64,000 nt of DNA, taken from NCBI RefSeq assembly GCF_044466355.1, contig NZ_JBITMQ010000002.1:310001-374000 (forward strand), given 5' to 3'. Source of the DNA: Actinophytocola sp044466355 (lineage in GTDB: Bacteria > Actinomycetota > Actinomycetes > Mycobacteriales > Pseudonocardiaceae). Of the stretch, positions 26,236 through 35,355 are shown piece after piece. The number at the start of each line of letters is the position of its first letter. Positions within the stretch are counted from its first letter, which is position 1. The notes under the pieces are model-generated. The model had not been told where the DNA came from. It searched no databases and was given only the letters and a program-made list of their open reading frames with translations. The position numbers and the translations under genes were made by a program.

Positions 26236-27189
26236 ATGACGGCAGGGCGACCGATCCCCTCGCAGGACGACGTGCTCGGGTACTTCGACACGCTGTCGAA
26301 CTGGGGACGCTGGGGTGCGGACGACGAGCTCGGCACGCTGAACCACATCACCGACGAGGTCCGGCTGGCGGCGGCGCGGGCCGTGCGCCACGGCAGGAGC
26401 GTGTCGTGCGCGTGGGAGGTCGCCGTGCCGGCGGAGATGGAACGGTCGACGACGACCTGCCCGTGCGCCGCCGACATGCCGGGCGCCGAGCACATGCCCG
26501 CACCGTTCCACCGGGACCGGCGCTGGGGCTTCTCGAACGAGCGGCTCGGCATCGTGTTCCACGGCAACACGATCACCCACGTCGACTCCCCGTGCCATCT
26601 CTACTGGGACGGCACGATGTACAACGGCCGGCCGCATGAGCTGGTCGACGCCGAGACGGGTTCGGCGTGGGCGGCCGTCACCGCGGCGGCGAACGGGATC
26701 ACCACGCGCGGTGTCCTGCTGGACGTCGCGAAGGTCCGCGACGTGCCGTGGTTGGCGCCCGGGGAGGGTGTGTTCCCCGACGACCTCGAGGAGGCCGAAC
26801 GCCGCCAGGGGGTGCGGGTGCGGTCCGGCGACGCGGTGCTCCTGCGCACCGGCCACGGCCGCGCCCGGCACGAGGCCGGTCCCGCCGGTGGCGTCACGCA
26901 GGCGGGCTGGCACGCGTCGTGCCTGCCGTGGCTGCGGGACCGGGAGGTCGCGCTGATCGGCGCCGACACCCCGCAGGACGTGCAGCCGTCGGGGTACGAC
27001 GACGTGCTGATGCCGGTGCACGCGGTGGGCCTGGTCGCGATGGGTCTGTGGCTGCTCGACAACTGCGACCTGGAGGCGTGCGCGGCGACGGCGGCCGAGC
27101 TGGGCCAGTGGGACTTCCACCTCGCGGTCGCGCCGGTCCGCTTCGCCGGCACGTCCGGCAGCCCGGTCAACCCGATCGCCACGTTCTGA
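26236..27189 (+). CDS. Cyclase-family metal-dependent hydrolase
   Basis: A 317-residue protein of the cyclase/kynurenine formamidase superfamily. The metal-binding motif HGNTITHVDSPCH is at about residue 112, and a second His is in LMPVHAVGL. Larger members of this type act on amides, lactones or isatin-like rings. GGGGG directly precedes the ATG. Substrate unknown; neighbours give no hint. Confidence 0.88.
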   Translation: MTAGRPIPSQDDVLGYFDTLSNWGRWGADDELGTLNHITDEVRLAAARAVRHGRSVSCAWEVAVPAEMERSTTTCPCAADMPGAEHMPAPFHRDRRWGFSNERLGIVFHGNTITHVDSPCHLYWDGTMYNGRPHELVDAETGSAWAAVTAAANGITTRGVLLDVAKVRDVPWLAPGEGVFPDDLEEAERRQGVRVRSGDAVLLRTGHGRARHEAGPAGGVTQAGWHASCLPWLRDREVALIGADTPQDVQPSGYDDVLMPVHAVGLVAMGLWLLDNCDLEACAATAAELGQWDFHLAVAPVRFAGTSGSPVNPIATF

Positions 27190-27270
27190 TCCCGCGACGT
27201 CTTGCCCCCACGGGCGGAAGCTCACTAGCGTGTAGCAGATTCTGTGAGTTTCCGACAACGTGGGGGTCCG

Positions 27271-28455
27271 ATGTCGAAACATCGTCTGGCCAGGGCAGGG
27301 CTCGCTGCCGCCGTAGTCGCCGCCGGGTTGCTCGTCGCGCCCGGGGTCGCCGCGGCGGATCCGACCAACCTGCCGACCAGCCAGTACACGCTGTCCGCCA
27401 ACTACAACCAGTTCGACACGATCAACTCCGCTCTCGTGTCCAGGCTTGGCGTCGCGTCCGTCAGCACGGTGATGGCGAACGCCAACCACGACCGCACCGG
27501 CCTCCCGTCGTCGTTCTCGGTTCCGGGGTTGGAGACCGGTTTCCGGTTCGACAGCGGGGACAACTCGAGCTGCACCAACTACCCGCAGGGCATCACGACC
27601 AGCCGGGACGCGGTCGGTCCCGGCGGACATTACGACGGTCACCAGCTCGTCGTGGTCAGCTGGTACACCCGCGACGAGTGCGGCGGCAGCCAGGAACGCA
27701 GCCGCATCACGATCGTCGACTGGGACGCGGACTACCCGAACAAGTACCGCAAGGTCCTGCTCGTCGAGCCGACCGGCACCGCGACCACGCCGAACTTCAA
27801 GGACATCCCCATTCACGCGGGCGGTGTCTCCTGGTACGGCCACTACCTCTACGTCGCCGACACCGGCCGTGGGATGCGCGTGTTCGACATGCGCAAGATC
27901 CTGAAGACGAACACCGGCGGCACGGCGGACCAGATCGGCCGCCAGCCGAACGGCGAGTACTACGCCCACAACTACGCCTACGTGCTGCCGCAGGTCGGCA
28001 CGATCACGTCGAACACCACGTCGGGCACGAGGCTCAACTGGTCGACCATCTCGCTAGACCGGGTCAGCAGGTCGATCGTGATGACCGAGTACACGTGTGC
28101 GTCGGGCTGCACGTCGTACCCGAACCGCGCGCCGAGGGCGATCCGCTTCCCGTTCGCGGCGGGGTCGACCACGTTCGCGGCGTCGACCACGGCGACGCAG
28201 GCGCTGCGGCTGCCCTGGTACAAGCTCAACGGGCTGGCGTCGCACAACGGGCGCTGGTGGTTCTACTCGTCGGGTGCCAAGCAGTTGTACTACTGGACGC
28301 CGTCGGCCGGGTCCACGACGTACGGGTTCGTGAGCCTGGGTGAGAGCATCTCGTACTGGGAGGACTCGACGAACCCCGACCTGTTGTGGACGCTGCAGGA
28401 GGGCGTCGGCAACCGGAACGTGTTCGCGGTGCGGCAGGCGAGCTACGACGGCTGA
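27271..28455 (+). CDS. Secreted protein of unknown function, possible beta-propeller
   Basis: A 394-residue secreted protein with a signal peptide (HRLARAGLAAAVVAAGLLVAPGVAAA). Repeated strand-like segments (HQLVVVSWYTRDECGG, GVSWYGHYLYVADTGRGMRV, NGRWWFYSSGAKQLYYW) suggest a beta-propeller. Several Cys pairs may form disulfides. GGGGG precedes the ATG at 27271. I do not recognise a catalytic motif. Its 3' end overlaps the convergent DUF397 gene by 13 bp. Confidence 0.75.
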   Translation: MSKHRLARAGLAAAVVAAGLLVAPGVAAADPTNLPTSQYTLSANYNQFDTINSALVSRLGVASVSTVMANANHDRTGLPSSFSVPGLETGFRFDSGDNSSCTNYPQGITTSRDAVGPGGHYDGHQLVVVSWYTRDECGGSQERSRITIVDWDADYPNKYRKVLLVEPTGTATTPNFKDIPIHAGGVSWYGHYLYVADTGRGMRVFDMRKILKTNTGGTADQIGRQPNGEYYAHNYAYVLPQVGTITSNTTSGTRLNWSTISLDRVSRSIVMTEYTCASGCTSYPNRAPRAIRFPFAAGSTTFAASTTATQALRLPWYKLNGLASHNGRWWFYSSGAKQLYYWTPSAGSTTYGFVSLGESISYWEDSTNPDLLWTLQEGVGNRNVFAVRQASYDG

Positions 28456-28640
28456 GGCGTGACCTGGAGGAGCCGGTGCCAGGCCGTCGTGGAGACGGTC
28501 AGCACCGGCCCTTCGGCGTTCTTGGAGTCGCGGACCAGCACCCCGTCACTGGTAGATGGGGGTTGCTTCCACGCCACTTCGACGCAGTCCGATCCACCCT
28601 CGCCGCTGTAACTGCTCTTCCGCCAGGACGTCTGCGACAA
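28443..28640 (-). CDS. DUF397 protein
   Basis: A 65-residue protein with the DUF397 signature: WRKSSYSGEGGSDCVEVAW near the start and VLVRDSKNAEGPVLTVSTTAWHRLL near the end. These small proteins accompany XRE/DUF5753 regulators in actinomycetes and probably bind and modulate them (WhiJ-like systems). The TTG at 28640 is used, with GGGAG 8 nt upstream; this places the start 95 nt inside the XRE gene in another frame, which is unusual. Confidence 0.85.
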   Translation of the reverse strand: MSQTSWRKSSYSGEGGSDCVEVAWKQPPSTSDGVLVRDSKNAEGPVLTVSTTAWHRLLQVTPQPS

Positions 28641-29505
28641 CCCCTTGACTCCCTCGGTCGTACTCGTCGGCCAGGTCGGCCGCGAACTCCCGAGATTGTC
28701 CCTCATCCAGGGCAACATCCGTAAGCATCGGCACCAGCTCGCGGTAGCGGCGGACGTAGCCGGGATCGTCGAGGATCAGACCCCCTCCGCCGAGATTGTC
28801 CAGGTACACCATCGGGCGGTGCTCCTGGAACTCCATCAGGCGGAAGGCCCCGCCGACAGCGGATCGCTCCCCCGCCGAGCTGGGCACGATCCGCAGCGAG
28901 ACGTTGTCCAGGGCGGCGGTGAGCACCAGATGCAGCAACTGCTCGTGCATGACCTGGTCACAGCCGATCCGGAGCCGCAATGCGTGCTCGTGAACGAAGA
29001 AGGTGAACCGCCCTGGATCCGGCAGGGTCAGGATCCGTTGCCGCTCCACACGGGTACGCACAACGCCAGCCATCGTGTCCGCATCGAGCATGGGATTGCG
29101 AGCAGCGATGAGCGCACGGGTATAACCCGGAGTCTGTACCAGGCCATTGATCACCTGTGGCTCATAGATGATCGACTGCTCGGCCGACGACTCGTGAAAG
29201 ATCAACGACTGGAGCGAACCGTCGATCCACTTGTCCGACAGGTAATAGCCTTCCTGACTCTCGGCCATCCGGGTGAAGTCCACGATCGGCTGCACCTCCG
29301 ACCGCTGCACCCCGCACATCACCGCGTACTGGATGACGTCCGTCGTGGTCGACGGCCGCCGCCCGTTCTCCATGCGCGACACCCTGGTCGGTGGCCAGCC
29401 CAACCTGCGCGACAGCTCATCCCCGGTGATACCGGCCTTCTCTCGAACGCGGCGCAGCATCCCACCGAGTTCCCGATAAGCAGCCGACGTGTGACGAACA
29501 CCCAT
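28546..29505 (-). CDS. XRE-family regulator with DUF5753 (Scr1-type) domain
   Basis: A 319-residue regulator. The helix-turn-helix is ELGGMLRRVREKAGITGDELSRRLGWPPTRVSRMENGRR (residues 11-49), followed by the DUF5753 domain with YEPQVINGLVQTPGYTRAL. Together with the DUF397 gene it forms the common actinobacterial XRE-DUF397 pair, implicated in development and antibiotic control. ATG at 29505 has a weak ribosome binding site. The C-terminus reads about 30 residues through the DUF397 coding region in another frame. Confidence 0.9.
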   Translation of the reverse strand: MGVRHTSAAYRELGGMLRRVREKAGITGDELSRRLGWPPTRVSRMENGRRPSTTTDVIQYAVMCGVQRSEVQPIVDFTRMAESQEGYYLSDKWIDGSLQSLIFHESSAEQSIIYEPQVINGLVQTPGYTRALIAARNPMLDADTMAGVVRTRVERQRILTLPDPGRFTFFVHEHALRLRIGCDQVMHEQLLHLVLTAALDNVSLRIVPSSAGERSAVGGAFRLMEFQEHRPMVYLDNLGGGGLILDDPGYVRRYRELVPMLTDVALDEGQSREFAADLADEYDRGSQGVVADVLAEEQLQRRGWIGLRRSGVEATPIYQ

Positions 29506-29726
29506 ACCCACCACGCTATGGCCCGCCACCACCACAACGCAGGCACGCCACGCCAGATCCACCCCAAGGACGCAACCCACCCGTCCCCTGTCCCCCGGCG
29601 GCAAGGAACCACCGAATGCCCTGGTTCCACCGATGATCATGCTCGGTTGTGCGCGGGGTGGCTTGGGGTTTCCCTCCGGGGGGTCCTCGCCGGACGGGCT
29701 GATCTCGGGGAGGGGGCCTTCCGGTT

Positions 29727-29975
29727 CGGGCTTGTTGAGATTTGGCGAGGATGGGTGGCCTGCCCTCCCGTCGACCTCCCTCCGGGCTATCACACCGCGT
29801 CAAGGGGCCGGTGTTTCTGGCACGGGGTGCTTTCGGCAGGCCCCTTGCCCCGGTGTGATCGGGCTTCGCCAGGTCGACGGGAGGGCAGGCAGACCGTCTT
29901 TGTGGGCTTGCGCCCGGGCTTGTGCACAGGGCTGGGGGCCCGCTTCGCGGGCCGGGGCGCGCAGCGCCCGGGCGG
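29727..29975. repeat. Dispersed non-coding repeat, copy B
   Basis: Same orientation as copy A (1198-1296). The first conserved block is 29727-29746, the second is 29910-29947, followed by the GC-rich hairpin segment. Between the blocks this copy has an extra segment containing the long hairpin, suggesting insertion here or loss in copy A. Confidence 0.75.
29760..29888. repeat. 129-nt hairpin-forming inverted repeat, MITE-like
   Basis: Outer arms CTGCCCTCCCGTCGACCT (29760-29777) and its perfect complement (29871-29888), middle arms ATCACACCG/CGGTGTGAT (29789-29797, 29851-29859), and inner arms CAAGGGGCC/GGCCCCTTG (29801-29809, 29839-29847) align in register. The loop is 29810-29838. It has no coding capacity and no obvious target-site duplication. 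Confidence 0.8.
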
Positions 29976-30064
29976 TGCTGTGAAAGGCGCCTTACCGGCG
30001 CTCAGTGCTGCGAAAGCGCCCTTCGCAGCACTCGGCGATGCCGCGAAGGCGCCCCTCGCAGCAC
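29975..30064. repeat. Three short tandem hairpin units
   Basis: Three related units of about 30 nt follow each other. The clearest, 30005-30031, has perfect 10-bp arms GTGCTGCGAA/TTCGCAGCAC around AGCGCCC. The core resembles the GAAAGCG-CCTTC core of the repeat at 16948. Confidence 0.6.
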
Positions 30065-30164
30065 GGCACCCGGCGGATGCCCGCCGGGCGCTGCGCAGCG
30101 GGCCTGACCAGGCCGTGCTTGCCGCAGGGCCGGAACAACCAGGTTGACCATCGGTGGATCCAGG

Positions 30165-30195
30165 CTCAACGTCCCGAAAGCGTCTTTCAGGGCAT
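30165..30195 (-). repeat. Half copy of the 16948-type terminator repeat
   Basis: This segment matches 16968-16998 at all but one position, but the left stem arm is missing. It lies 5 bp downstream of the stop of the MmpL-type gene, the same relative position as the full copy behind the SGNH gene. Confidence 0.6.
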
Positions 30196-30199
30196 GGGC

Positions 30200-32386
30200 T
30201 CAGCCGACCGGTTCCAGGACTCGCGTCTCCTCCGTGGCCACCTTGTCCGCGCGTGGGCGGAGCAGGCGCGGCGTCCACCAGTTCGCCTTGCCCAGCACCG
30301 TCATCAGCGCGGGCAGGATCACCGCGCGGATCAGCGTCGCGTCGATGAGGATCGCCGCCGCGAGGCCGACGCCCATCTGCTTCATGTCGATCGTGCTCAG
30401 GGTCGCGAAGATCGAGAACACGCCGATCATGACCGCGGCCGCGCTCGTCACCACTCCGGCCGACCGGGTGATGCCCGCCGCGATCGCGTCCTTCGTGGAC
30501 AGCACGCCCGCCGCCTCACGGATGCGGCTCACCACGAACACGTGGTAGTCCATCGACAACCCGAACAACGTCACGAACAGGATCACCGGCAGCCACGCCG
30601 TGATACCGCCCGTCGACGTGAAGCCCAGCAGGCCCTCCGCCCACGTGTTCTGGAAGACCAGCACCAGCAGCCCGTACGCGGCCCCCGCCGACAACAGGTT
30701 CAGCCCGATGGCCGACAGCGCGATCACCGGCGCTCGGAACGCCCACAGCATCACGAGGAACGTCAGCAGCAGCACGAACCCGATCACCCACGGCAGCGCA
30801 CCGGTCATGGACTCGATGAAGTCGTTCTCCCCCGCCGTCTGCCCGCTGACCGCGTACTCGGCGCCCGCGACCGTGCCGATCGTGGCGGGCAGGAGCGTGC
30901 TGCGCAGCCGTTCGAGCGACTGGTCGGCCTCGGCCGAACCGCCGTCGTGCGGGATGCCCGCCGAGATGAGGTGGATCCGGCCGTCGCGGACCGTGGTGAC
31001 CCGCGGCGGCTGGTCGTGCGCGAAGCCGGGGTCGTCGGCGATGCGGTCGAGCAGCCTGCCGACCGCGGCCTCGCCGTCCGCCACCGCCGACGCCGGCACC
31101 CGCACCGCGATCTCGTGGGATGCCCCGGTGCTCGGGAACGCCTCGGTCATCCGGTCGTAGGACCGCATGATCGGGATGCTGCGCGGCAGGTCCGCCTCGC
31201 TCGGCGCGTTCAGGGTCATGCCGAACGCGGGCACGGCCAGCGCGGCGAGCAGACCGACCCCGACCACCAGCGTGGTCTTCGGCCGCCGCAGGCTCGGCCG
31301 CAGCACCGCACCCCAGAACTTCGACGTCCCCGCGTTGTCGCGCATCGACAGCCGCCACAGGAACGGGATCCTCGGCTTGTCGACCCACCGGCCGAGCTTC
31401 GCGAGCAGCGCGGGCAACACGGTGATCGAGCCGATCATGGCGGCCAGCACGACGAGGATCGTGCCGACGGCGATCGAGGAGAACACGACGTCGTTCACGA
31501 CGAACATGCCCGCCATCGCGACGGTCACGGCGATGCCGGACACCACGATCGCGTGGCCGGACGTGGCGGCGGCGATCTCCACGGCGTCCACGTGCCCGGC
31601 GCCCTTCGCGCGTTCCTCCCGGTCGCGGCGCACGTAGAAGAGCGAGTAGTCCACGCCGACCGCCATGCCGATCAGCAGGATCATGCTGGCCGTGTTGTCG
31701 GTCGCGGGGATGAGGTGCGAGGCGAGCGCGGACAGCCCCAGCGCGGCGCCGACCGCGGACATCGCGAGCAGCACGGGCACCCCGGCGGCGATCAGCGCAC
31801 CGAACACCACCAGCATGATCACCAGCGTGACGGGGATGCTGATCAGCTCGGCCTTCTGGAAGTCCTCGCCGAGCGTCGCGGAGAGCGCCTTGTCGAGCGA
31901 CGCGCCGCCGACCTGCTCCACCAGCAGGTCCGGATGCCGCTGCTGCACGTCGGCGGTGGTGTCGAGCAGCCGATCGACCCGGTCCTCCGCCGTGTCCGGG
32001 TCACCGGCCAGCTCGACGTTGACGAGCACGGCGGTGCCCTTGGGCGACGGCACCGGCTCGCTCACGTCCCCGACCTCGCGCAACCGGCCCATGGCGGCCC
32101 GCACGTCGTTCGCGGCCGCGGTCGCCTCGGCCTGGTCCAGCGCGCCGTCACGGGCGGAGATCAGGACGTTCTCGGTCGCCGGACGGGTGAAACCGGCCTC
32201 GTCGACGATGCTCTGGTAGGTGGCCAGCTCACCCTTCGGGTTGTCGTCGAAGTCGGCCTGTTTCGTCCCGGTCAGCTGACCGGCGCCGACGCAGATCGCC
32301 ACGAACACGAGCCAGGCCCCGATCGCGCGCCACGGGTGCTCGGCACTCCATCTTGCGATCCGCACGGTTAACAGCGGTTTCCCCAT
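30200..32386 (-). CDS. MMPL/RND-family membrane transporter
   Basis: A 728-residue inner-membrane protein with the RND pattern: a first membrane segment near residue 20, a large extracytoplasmic loop (residues 45-180), six membrane segments, a second loop and five further segments. GMAVGVDYSLFYVRRDREER and LFGLSMDYHVFVVSRIREA are the paired conserved motifs of MmpL proteins, with the Asp-Tyr pairs used for proton transfer. Typical substrates are lipids or amphiphilic metabolites. An inverted repeat 18-50 bp upstream may bind a regulator; no regulator gene is adjacent. Confidence 0.93.
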   Translation of the reverse strand: MGKPLLTVRIARWSAEHPWRAIGAWLVFVAICVGAGQLTGTKQADFDDNPKGELATYQSIVDEAGFTRPATENVLISARDGALDQAEATAAANDVRAAMGRLREVGDVSEPVPSPKGTAVLVNVELAGDPDTAEDRVDRLLDTTADVQQRHPDLLVEQVGGASLDKALSATLGEDFQKAELISIPVTLVIMLVVFGALIAAGVPVLLAMSAVGAALGLSALASHLIPATDNTASMILLIGMAVGVDYSLFYVRRDREERAKGAGHVDAVEIAAATSGHAIVVSGIAVTVAMAGMFVVNDVVFSSIAVGTILVVLAAMIGSITVLPALLAKLGRWVDKPRIPFLWRLSMRDNAGTSKFWGAVLRPSLRRPKTTLVVGVGLLAALAVPAFGMTLNAPSEADLPRSIPIMRSYDRMTEAFPSTGASHEIAVRVPASAVADGEAAVGRLLDRIADDPGFAHDQPPRVTTVRDGRIHLISAGIPHDGGSAEADQSLERLRSTLLPATIGTVAGAEYAVSGQTAGENDFIESMTGALPWVIGFVLLLTFLVMLWAFRAPVIALSAIGLNLLSAGAAYGLLVLVFQNTWAEGLLGFTSTGGITAWLPVILFVTLFGLSMDYHVFVVSRIREAAGVLSTKDAIAAGITRSAGVVTSAAAVMIGVFSIFATLSTIDMKQMGVGLAAAILIDATLIRAVILPALMTVLGKANWWTPRLLRPRADKVATEETRVLEPVG

Positions 32387-32403
32387 GGTCGTCCCCTCTC
32401 AGG

Positions 32404-32436
32404 TCTTCGTGCAGGCACAAGGCTCGTGCACGAAGA
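32404..32436. promoter_or_regulatory. Inverted repeat upstream of the MmpL gene
   Basis: TCTTCGTGCA and TGCACGAAGA form a perfect 10-bp inverted repeat with a 13-nt spacer. Its place directly upstream of the start codon fits a repressor operator of the TetR type, or a leader hairpin. Confidence 0.4.
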
Positions 32437-32464
32437 CATCGAGGGGCTCCGGGCTGACCCCGGA

Positions 32465-32493
32465 CCGGGCTCAGGGATCGCCCTGAAACCCGG
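32465..32493 (-). terminator. Hairpin downstream of the HerA-like gene
   Basis: CCGGG-c-TCAGGG-atcg-CCCTGA-aa-CCCGG forms an 11-bp stem with a small internal mismatch, 22 bp after the HerA-like gene stop codon. Confidence 0.5.
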
Positions 32494-32514
32494 AGTGTGA
32501 TGCGACGGCGACCG

Positions 32515-34041
32515 TCAGCGTCGGCGGCGGGTGCCGAACAGCCCGCGGGTCACCTCGCGGCCGACCGCACTGGCCGCCGAGCGCAGGAACGACCTGACGG
32601 CACTGTTCCCCATCACCTTCTCGACGAAGCCCGGATCGTCCTCTTCCTTCTTCTTCGGCTCCGCCTTCTTCTCCTGCGGAGCCGGTGCCGCCGGGGCCTT
32701 CCGCGCCATCCGCTCGTAGGCCGACTCGCGGTCGACCGTCTGCGCGTACGTGCCGTGCAGATCCGACGCCGCGGCGGCCTCCTTCACGGCGTCGTCGCCG
32801 ATCGTGCCCATCAGCGACCGGGGTGCGCGCAGACGGGTCCACGCCACCGGCGTCGGCGCACCGGTCTCGCCGAGGACCGTCACGATCGCCTCGCCGGTGC
32901 CCAGCGACGTCAGCGCCTTCTCCAGCTCGTAGTGCGGAGTCGTCGGGTAGGTCTTCACCGTGCGGGCCAAGGCCTTCTGGTCGTCCGGCGTGAACGCGCG
33001 CAACGCGTGCTGCACCCGCGCGCCCAGCTGGGACAGCACCGCGTTCGGCAGGTCCGTCGGCAGCTGCGTGCAGAAGAAGACGCCGACGCCCTTGGAGCGG
33101 ATCAGCTTGACGGTCTGCTCGATGCGTTCGACGAACGCCTTCGACGCGTCGTCGAACAACAGGTGCGCCTCGTCGAAGAAGAACACGAGCTTCGGCGCGG
33201 CGAGGTCGCCCGCCTCCGGCAGCTCCTCGAACAGCTCGGCCAGGAGCCACATGAGGAACGTCGAGAACAACGCGGGCCGGTCGGACAGGTTGCCCAGCTC
33301 CAGCAGGCTGATGACCCCCTTGCCGTCGGCCTGCCGCATGAGGTCGGCGACCGACAGCTCCGGTTCGCCGAAGAACTCGTCCCCACCCTGGGCGTCCAGA
33401 TTGGACAGTGCACGCAGGATCACGCCCGCGGTCGCGGACGACACACCGCCGATGCCCTGCAGGTCGGCCTTGCCGTCCGGGCTCGTCAGGTAGGTGATGA
33501 CGGCACGCAGGTCCTTCGTGTCGAGCAGCGGCAGCCCTTTGCCGTCGGCCCAGTGGAAGATCAGGCCGAGCGTGGACTCCTGGGTCTCGTTGAGCCCGAG
33601 GACCTTCGCGAGCAGCAACGGCCCGAACCCGCTGATCGTCGCGCGGACCGGCACGCCGATGCCGCTCGTGCCCAGCGAGAGGAACTGCACGGGGAACGCC
33701 GACGCCGCCCAGTCGTCACCGGTGTCCTTGGCGCGCTTGGTGATCGCGTCGTTGGCCGTACCCTGACGGGCCAGCCCGGACAGGTCACCCTTGACGTCGG
33801 CCATGACGACCGGCACCCCGGCGGCGGACAGCTGTTCCGCGATGCCCTGCAGGGTCTTGGTCTTCCCGGTGCCGGTCGCACCCGCGACGAGCCCGTGCCG
33901 GTTCATCATCGCGAGCGGCACACGGACGCGCGCGGCCGCATCGGCGGTGCCGTCGACCACGACGGCACCGAGCTCGACGGCGGCACCCGACGTGGCATAC
34001 CCGGCCGCGATCTCCTGCGTGGCACTGACCGTTTCGGACAT
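32515..34041 (-). CDS. HerA-like ATPase (DUF853-type)
   Basis: A 508-residue P-loop ATPase. Walker A is AGATGTGKTKTLQGIAE (near residue 53), Walker B is KLVFFFDEAHLLFDDAS, followed by FCTQLPTDLPNAVLSQLG, the sensor region of HerA/FtsK-type motors. The C-terminus is a charged Ala/Pro/Lys linker plus a short basic tail. These proteins are cytosolic hexameric ATPases of unclear role, assumed to act on DNA. ATG at 34041 has GGGGAG upstream. No nuclease partner such as NurA lies beside it. Confidence 0.9.
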   Translation of the reverse strand: MSETVSATQEIAAGYATSGAAVELGAVVVDGTADAAARVRVPLAMMNRHGLVAGATGTGKTKTLQGIAEQLSAAGVPVVMADVKGDLSGLARQGTANDAITKRAKDTGDDWAASAFPVQFLSLGTSGIGVPVRATISGFGPLLLAKVLGLNETQESTLGLIFHWADGKGLPLLDTKDLRAVITYLTSPDGKADLQGIGGVSSATAGVILRALSNLDAQGGDEFFGEPELSVADLMRQADGKGVISLLELGNLSDRPALFSTFLMWLLAELFEELPEAGDLAAPKLVFFFDEAHLLFDDASKAFVERIEQTVKLIRSKGVGVFFCTQLPTDLPNAVLSQLGARVQHALRAFTPDDQKALARTVKTYPTTPHYELEKALTSLGTGEAIVTVLGETGAPTPVAWTRLRAPRSLMGTIGDDAVKEAAAASDLHGTYAQTVDRESAYERMARKAPAAPAPQEKKAEPKKKEEDDPGFVEKVMGNSAVRSFLRSAASAVGREVTRGLFGTRRRR

Positions 34042-34175
34042 CAGCACTCCCCTCGCCGACCAGCGCTGTCATCAGCGGAAAGTCTAGGAGGGTCGGCGGA
34101 TTCCGCCACTCGAAGCGAGGCGCCCGCGGTGTGCTCGCTCGTCGACGGGCTCGACAGCTGCCTGCGGCCCGCGCC

Positions 34176-35255
34176 CTACCCCGGTCCGCTCGCGCCGCTG
34201 GACTGAACATCCTCGTCGGGCTCCCGCTCGCGCAGCACCAGGTACACGGCCCGGACCGTCGTCAGCAGCGGAACGGCGAACAACGCGCCGACGATCCCCG
34301 CCAGCTCCACACCGACGGCCACGGCGATGATCACGGCGACCGGGTGCAGCTTCACCGACCTGCTCACCAGCAGCGGCTCGAACACGTTGCCCTCCAGCTG
34401 CTGCACGAGCAGTACGACACCGGTCATCACCAGCGCGATCAGCGGCCCCTGGCTCACGAGTGCGACGAGCACGGCGACGAGCCCGGTCACGAACGCCCCG
34501 ATGATCGGCACGAACGCGCCGAAGAACACGAGCGCGGCCAGCGGCAGCACCAGCGGCACGCCCGTGATCCACAACCCGAGCCCGATGCCGACCGCGTCGA
34601 TCAGCGCGACGACCACGGTCACCCGCACGAACGACGTGAGGTCGCCGAACGCCCGGTCGCCCGCGCGGCGGATCCGTTCGCGGTGCCGCTCGGGCAGCGG
34701 GCTGGTCGTCCCCCGCCACATCCGCCGGCCGTCGTGCAGGAAGAAGATCAGCAGGAACACCACGAGCACGAACCCGGCGAGCATCGTCCCGGCGGTGGAC
34801 AGCACACCGAAGGCACCGGAGGCGATGGCCGACCGGTTGCGGTTGAACCAGCTCTGGCCCTCGGCGAGCACCGAGTCGAGCTGGGCGCCGGTGAGCCCGA
34901 GCGGCCCGTTGGTCAGCCAGTCACGCAGCTGTCGGTAGCTCTCGTCGAGCTGCGTGCCGAGGTCGGGCAGGCCGGCGACGAGCGTCGCGACCATGAACCA
35001 GACGAGCCCGCTGAGCGCGGCGACGCCGACCAGCAGCACGATCGCGGTCGCCAGGCCCTTCGGCACCCGGCGCCGGACGAGCAGTGACACCCCGGGGGAC
35101 AACAGCGCGGCGATCAGCAACGCGACGGCGACGGGCACCACGACGATCATCAGCCGGCTGACGACCCGGCCGAGCACCCACAGCGCGACGGCGAAGATCA
35201 GCAGGTAGAGGCAGGTCAGCGCCCCTCGCCGCAGCGCCCCGTCGTCGGTGCTCAC
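34176..35255 (-). CDS. AI-2E/PerM-family membrane transporter
   Basis: A 359-residue membrane protein with seven or eight segments. The family hallmarks near the C-terminus, FGAFVPIIGAFVTGLVAVLVAL and LVQQLEGNVFEPLLVSRSVKLHPVAVI, are clear. Members export small molecules or Na+/Li+; the autoinducer role holds only for a few. GTG at 35255 is chosen because it opens STDDGALRRG just before the first membrane segment; a longer start at 35336 would overlap the divergent gene's leader. A TACCTT -10 lies close, so the mRNA may be leaderless. Confidence 0.88.
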   Translation of the reverse strand: MSTDDGALRRGALTCLYLLIFAVALWVLGRVVSRLMIVVVPVAVALLIAALLSPGVSLLVRRRVPKGLATAIVLLVGVAALSGLVWFMVATLVAGLPDLGTQLDESYRQLRDWLTNGPLGLTGAQLDSVLAEGQSWFNRNRSAIASGAFGVLSTAGTMLAGFVLVVFLLIFFLHDGRRMWRGTTSPLPERHRERIRRAGDRAFGDLTSFVRVTVVVALIDAVGIGLGLWITGVPLVLPLAALVFFGAFVPIIGAFVTGLVAVLVALVSQGPLIALVMTGVVLLVQQLEGNVFEPLLVSRSVKLHPVAVIIAVAVGVELAGIVGALFAVPLLTTVRAVYLVLREREPDEDVQSSGASGPG

Positions 35256-35355
35256 CGCACTCAAGGTAGCGGCCCCGGGGGTGCCGTGCTCAACAACAGG
35301 GAACGAAACGGCTCCGTCCACAGTCGAACGCCGCAACGAAGAGCGGGAGGCCCAG

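Larger units (their letters stand above)
29506..30199. other. Intergenic region, about 690 bp, rich in repeats
   Basis: No gene is supported. The region holds copy B of the dispersed repeat with a 129-nt hairpin (29760-29888), then short hairpins around CGAAAGCGCCCTTCG (29975-30064), then half of the terminator-like element (30165-30195). The upstream end should carry the promoter of the XRE gene. Confidence 0.6.

Noticed and set aside
29642..30147. Protein-coding frame across the repeat region
   Set aside because: The translation consists of palindromic and repeat-derived sequence with no domain similarity.
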